From the NCBI GenBank assembly GCA_027346205.1, contig DAIESR010000513.1, positions 1-9,223 on the forward strand: a DNA stretch of 9,223 bases. Direction: 5' to 3'. Below, piece by piece: positions 6,212 through 9,223 of the stretch. How positions within the stretch are numbered: the first letter of the stretch is position 1; each line of letters starts with the position of its first letter. Source of the DNA: Beijerinckiaceae bacterium (lineage in GTDB: Bacteria > Pseudomonadota > Alphaproteobacteria > Rhizobiales > Beijerinckiaceae). A program made the translations under genes and the position numbers. The notes under the pieces are model-generated. The model was not told the DNA's origin and did no database searches. It saw only the letters and a program-made list of their open reading frames with translations.

Positions 6212-7758
6212 GTGACATTCTTCTGGCGCTGCGCGATCTTCGCATAAGTTTCGGCGGACATGAGGCGGTGAAAGGCCTTTCGTTCGATCTGGCACGTGGT
6301 GAGACGCTCGCGCTCATCGGCGAATCGGGCTCTGGCAAGAGCCTCGCCATGTTGTCCGTGCTCGGCCTTCTGCCGGAAGGTGCCGCGGCGACGGGCTCCA
6401 TATCCTTCCAAGGCGCGGAACTTCTGCATGCGCCGGCCAAGCTGCTCGATGCGATTCGCGGCCGGCGCATAGCGATGATCTTTCAGGAGCCCATGTCGGC
6501 CCTCGATCCGTTGTTTCCAGTCGGCCGGCAGATCGCGGATATCCTGCATCTGCGCGCTGGCCTCTCGCGCCGGGCGGCAAAAGCGCGGAGCCGCGAATTG
6601 ATCGAGCTTGTCGGGATCGACGCTCCGGCGCGGCGCTGGCACGCCTATCCGCATGAATTGTCTGGCGGCCAATGCCAGCGCATTGCCATCGCCATGGCGA
6701 TCGCCTGCGATCCGGAAATCCTCATTGCCGACGAGCCGACGACGGCGCTCGATGTGACGGTCGCGGCGCGCATTCTGGAGCTGCTCGCCGAACTCAAATC
6801 GCGGCTCGGCATGGCGATGATCTTCATCAGTCATGATCTCGCTCTCGTCGGAAAATTTGCCGACAGCGTGCATGTCATGCGACGCGGGGAGATCGTCGAG
6901 AGCGGTGCCGCGGCGCAAATTCTCACATCTCCCGCACATGACTATACGCGGGAGTTGCTGGCTGCTTTGCCGCCGGCGCGGAAAAAGCGCGCTGCTCAGG
7001 ATCAGCCGGTGCTTCTCGAAGCGGAGCACATCACAGTCACCTATCGTCTGCGCGGCGGGCTTTTCGCCGGCAAGCATGAGATCAAGGCTGTCGATGATGT
7101 GAGCCTCGTTCTGCATCAGGGGCGTACTTTGGGCCTCCTCGGAGAATCGGGCTCGGGCAAGTCGACACTTGGACGCGCGCTTCTGAAGCTCGTGCCGGCG
7201 TCGGGGTTCATTTCATTCGAAGGGCGCGATCTGAGTGCATTTGATCGCGCAGCGATGCGGCCCTTGCGGCGATCTTTGCAGCTCGTCTTTCAAAATCCGT
7301 ATGGCGCTCTGTCGCCGCGTATGAATGTCTGTGAGATCGTGACGGAGGGGCTTCGCATTCACGCGCCGCATTTGAGTGGCAAAGAGCGCGATGCGCGCGC
7401 GGTGGAAGCGCTCGGAGAAGTCGGACTCGATCCTGCCGCGCGCTTTCGTTATCCGGCGGAATTTTCTGGCGGCCAGCGCCAGCGCATCGCGATTGCGCGC
7501 GCCATGATCTTAAAGCCGAAGCTCGTCGTGCTCGACGAGCCGACATCCGCGCTCGACCGCGCCATTGCGGTCGATCTTCTCAAGCTGTTGTTGGCGCTGC
7601 AGGCGGCGCATGATCTGACCTATGTCTTCATCACCCATGATCTCGCGATCGTGCGCGCCATGGCCGACGAAATCGCAGTAATGAAAGCTGGCCGTATCGT
7701 CGCGCAGGGGGCGACTGAAACGATGCTGGATGGCTTATCGTGCCTGATGTCACAATAG
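6208..7758 (+). CDS. Dipeptide/oligopeptide ABC transporter ATPase, two fused nucleotide-binding domains
   Basis: This cytoplasmic motor subunit fuses OppD- and OppF-like domains, as in YejF and GsiA, and powers the two upstream permeases. In 516 aa both sites look intact. NBD1: Walker A GESGSGKS (38-45), signature LSGGQ (151-155), Walker B ILIADEP with E176, H-loop H209. NBD2: Walker A GESGSGKS (312-319), signature FSGGQ (419-423), Walker B LVVLDEP with E444, H-loop H477. The first signature continues CQRIAIA, where QQR/RQR is more usual. The start is GTG at 6208, overlapping the upstream stop as GTGA, with AAGGA 8 nt before it, which supports tight coupling. The 3' end overlaps the convergent TAXI gene by 9 bp. 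After NBD2 the tail is short, and the classic C-terminal cysteine-rich oligopeptide region was not recognised. No binding protein is encoded next to this operon. Confidence 0.95.
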   Translation: MSDILLALRDLRISFGGHEAVKGLSFDLARGETLALIGESGSGKSLAMLSVLGLLPEGAAATGSISFQGAELLHAPAKLLDAIRGRRIAMIFQEPMSALDPLFPVGRQIADILHLRAGLSRRAAKARSRELIELVGIDAPARRWHAYPHELSGGQCQRIAIAMAIACDPEILIADEPTTALDVTVAARILELLAELKSRLGMAMIFISHDLALVGKFADSVHVMRRGEIVESGAAAQILTSPAHDYTRELLAALPPARKKRAAQDQPVLLEAEHITVTYRLRGGLFAGKHEIKAVDDVSLVLHQGRTLGLLGESGSGKSTLGRALLKLVPASGFISFEGRDLSAFDRAAMRPLRRSLQLVFQNPYGALSPRMNVCEIVTEGLRIHAPHLSGKERDARAVEALGEVGLDPAARFRYPAEFSGGQRQRIAIARAMILKPKLVVLDEPTSALDRAIAVDLLKLLLALQAAHDLTYVFITHDLAIVRAMADEIAVMKAGRIVAQGATETMLDGLSCLMSQ

Positions 7759-9129
7759 GAACGATGCCTTGCTGACAGGTTCATCCTTGCCGTCTCGGTC
7801 AGAGGCAATACGCGGCTTGAATGCACTATAGGTCGAAGGTGCAAGCGTCTTGCGCCGTTTTGCCAGCGCATGATGAGCATGTTCGAAGGCTATGCCGAGT
7901 GCATTGATGCGCGGGGCATCGGATTGCAGTCGCATGGCCTCGGGCGCAAAGGCCGTAGCGAGCAGTTCGTCCACCTCCGCTTCGAGAGCGTCGAGCGTTT
8001 CTAGATCGGCGCTGCGCGCGACCTTGACGATGGCGAGAAGCCGGGCGAGCACGACATCGTCTGCGGCTCTTGTTCCAGTACTGAAGCGACTCGCGAGCGC
8101 TGCCGCGGCAGAGCCGAGCGCGCTGAGGCAAAGCGCAGTGATGTAGATCACATCGCTATATTTGTCGAAGAAGCTTTCTTCCTCGTCATCGATATAGGCT
8201 GCGGCGCCTGGATGCACCGGCAAGGCCGCGCCACGGGAGGTCGAAGGTACCTCGATCCGATTTGCCATGGGCAGGCGCAGGGCGAGAACGGGCCGCACCG
8301 TCAACAAGAGCTTCGTCAACGCCGCGACCGTATCATCCCTGAGCCTCCTTTGGGCTACGAGCCGAGTGGCGACCGAGAGGGTCTCGAATGTTTTCGAAGG
8401 CCGCGGTGGGGCGCCGCCGAAAAGGCCGCGCACGACCTCTGCCGATTCATAGTAAGGCGAGCGATCGGCGATCGCTTTGGCGTCGCTGATGGGAATGAAC
8501 ACGGGTTGCTTTTGGCCGGCGGCGGTCACGGCGGCGACGACCTTGGCGAGCGCGCCCGCATCCGGCACGCCGACGGCCAGCACGGCGTCGACACGTTTGT
8601 CTTGGACGGCGCGTTGCACGTCTTCAAGCGCCAAGGGCACGGTCGTGACGGATTTGAAGGGCACATCATATTGCGCCAGAATCGTTTTGAGCAGGCTCGG
8701 TTGGTTCGGGTCTGTCGCCAGCGGCGTGTTGCGCAGCACGCCGATCTTACGGCCCTTCAGGTCGCCCACGGTGTGAAGGCTGCTGCCGGCCGGCGCGATG
8801 AGAATCACGAGATTCTTGCGCATGATCAGCACCGATGCGCCATTGGCCGGCATGGAAATGTCGGTCCGCACGACGGCGAGATCGGCACGGCCTTCTTGGA
8901 AGGTTTGTGCGGCTTCGGCGACATTATCGACCGGGACGAGCTTCAGGCGAATGGAATCACGGTCTCGCGCGAATTTCTGCGCTGCGGCGGTCAGGATGGC
9001 TTGATCGTCGCTGTCGCGCTGGACGGCTACATGCAAAATAGTGGGCCGCTCATAAATGTAGAGTGCGAGGCCAATGAGCGCGCCGAGGCCGAGACTCGCG
9101 GCAAGCCCGAGGAAAATCAGATGGCGCAT
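7750..9129 (-). CDS. TAXI-family TRAP-type solute-binding protein with two membrane anchors
   Basis: This is a periplasmic binding domain of the TAXI (TRAP-associated extracytoplasmic immunogenic) class; its ligand is unknown. With the ATG at 9129 it is 459 aa. Residues about 4-26 form an uncleaved-looking hydrophobic anchor (FLGLAASLGLGALIGLALY). The binding domain follows, with FQEGRADLAVVRTDI, LVILIAPAGSS and DLKGRKIGVLRNT, all typical of TAXI proteins. A second hydrophobic span (about 326-348, in YSDVIYITALCLSALG) leads to a charged tail of about 110 residues that should be cytoplasmic. The ATG at 9129 has AGGA (9139-9142) nine nt upstream; a GTG at 9165 would add 12 residues but lacks support. 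No TRAP permease is adjacent, so it may work with an unlinked partner or as a sensor-like membrane protein. It converges on the ABC operon and overlaps its last gene by 9 bp; nothing shows that it serves that importer. Confidence 0.88.
   Translation of the reverse strand: MRHLIFLGLAASLGLGALIGLALYIYERPTILHVAVQRDSDDQAILTAAAQKFARDRDSIRLKLVPVDNVAEAAQTFQEGRADLAVVRTDISMPANGASVLIMRKNLVILIAPAGSSLHTVGDLKGRKIGVLRNTPLATDPNQPSLLKTILAQYDVPFKSVTTVPLALEDVQRAVQDKRVDAVLAVGVPDAGALAKVVAAVTAAGQKQPVFIPISDAKAIADRSPYYESAEVVRGLFGGAPPRPSKTFETLSVATRLVAQRRLRDDTVAALTKLLLTVRPVLALRLPMANRIEVPSTSRGAALPVHPGAAAYIDDEEESFFDKYSDVIYITALCLSALGSAAAALASRFSTGTRAADDVVLARLLAIVKVARSADLETLDALEAEVDELLATAFAPEAMRLQSDAPRINALGIAFEHAHHALAKRRKTLAPSTYSAFKPRIASDRDGKDEPVSKASFLL
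7765..7807 (+). terminator. Possible stem-loop after the ABC operon, inside the convergent gene
   Basis: Six bases after the ATPase stop, TGCCT (7765-7769) and CTGAC (7772-7776) pair with the continuous arm GTCAG-AGGCA (7798-7807), giving two 5-bp stems separated by a 2-nt bulge and closed by a 21-nt loop. It lies within the 3' end of the TAXI coding sequence. No T-run follows, so it would be at best a factor-dependent or processing-stabilising structure. The long loop makes it weak. Confidence 0.2.
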
Positions 9130-9167
9130 GGCAGTCGTTCCTGAGATCAAGTCAAACCGTCGCACGG

Positions 9168-9219
9168 CTGGAGCATGCTCTATTTTTTTGAAATAGAGTC
9201 GATCCAGACCATGTGGATC
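9168..9219. repeat. Cluster of inverted repeats upstream of the TAXI gene
   Basis: Three perfect dyads sit side by side: the palindrome GAGCATGCTC (9171-9180); CTCTATTT (9178-9185) with AAATAGAG (9191-9198) around a 5-nt loop; and GATCCA (9201-9206) with TGGATC (9214-9219) around a 7-nt loop. An outer pair CTGGA (9168-9172) and TCCAG (9203-9207) can close over the middle hairpin. The GAGCATGCTC start recalls the dispersed intergenic palindromic repeats of Hyphomicrobiales, which often begin with an AGAGCATG-type word; this would be one end of such an element cut by the window edge. Alternatively it is the operator or 5' leader of the TAXI gene, 39 bp or more upstream of its ATG, or the terminator of a gene to the right. 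Confidence 0.5.
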
Positions 9220-9223
9220 AACT

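Noticed and set aside
5489..7116. Minus-strand frames of 268 and 410 codons across oppC and the ATPase
   Set aside because: Antisense shadows with charged, repetitive composition and no recognisable family.
8212..9144. Plus-strand 310-codon frame antisense to the TAXI gene
   Set aside because: No motif; the minus-strand TAXI frame has anchor, family motifs and a ribosome binding site.

Overview
The window looks like chromosomal DNA from a GC-rich alphaproteobacterium of the Hyphomicrobiales, most plausibly a PQQ-using methylotroph or methanotroph of the Beijerinckiaceae/Methylobacteriaceae type. Three things point there: a pqqA-pqqB start on the minus strand, a trpA-accD-folC trio typical of this order, and an AccD that has lost most of the usual zinc-ribbon cysteines, as rhizobial AccDs have. 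The genus is an inference.

Left part (1-3795, all minus strand). Reading right to left: trpA (tryptophan synthase alpha), accD (acetyl-CoA carboxylase beta subunit), folC (dihydrofolate/folylpolyglutamate synthase, overlapping accD by 4 bp), a 298-bp regulatory gap, pqqA (a 25-residue peptide, precursor of the cofactor PQQ) and the first 57 codons of pqqB, which runs off the left edge and starts with TTG. Between pqqA and pqqB is a 64-nt spacer that can fold with the pqqB ribosome binding site inside a stem. In many relatives trpB/trpF lie before trpA and trxA after folC; neither neighbour is present here.

Middle (3796-4144). A 349-bp divergent intergenic region between trpA and an ABC transporter operon. 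I see no recognisable gene in it.

Right part, plus strand (4145-7758). A compact Opp/Dpp-type operon: OppB-like permease, OppC-like permease with an unusually large periplasmic loop, and one fused ATPase with two nucleotide-binding domains. Together they make a complete inner-membrane importer core, but no substrate-binding protein is encoded beside them. A perfect 17-bp tandem duplication sits at the oppC start and creates a 6-codon mini-ORF that ends on the oppC start codon.

Right part, minus strand (7750-9129). A TAXI-family solute-binding protein with membrane anchors at both ends of its periplasmic domain and a cytoplasmic tail, convergent with and overlapping the ATPase gene by 9 bp. 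No TRAP permease is visible. Upstream of it, at the right edge, is a cluster of closely packed inverted repeats that resembles the intergenic palindromic repeats of Hyphomicrobiales.

No rRNA, tRNA, CRISPR array, insertion sequence or phage gene was recognised. I did not find a clearly new multi-gene system. The best leads are the structured pqqA-pqqB spacer, the duplicated oppC start, the binding-protein-less importer, the substituted FolC P-loop and the broken synteny around trpA-accD-folC.
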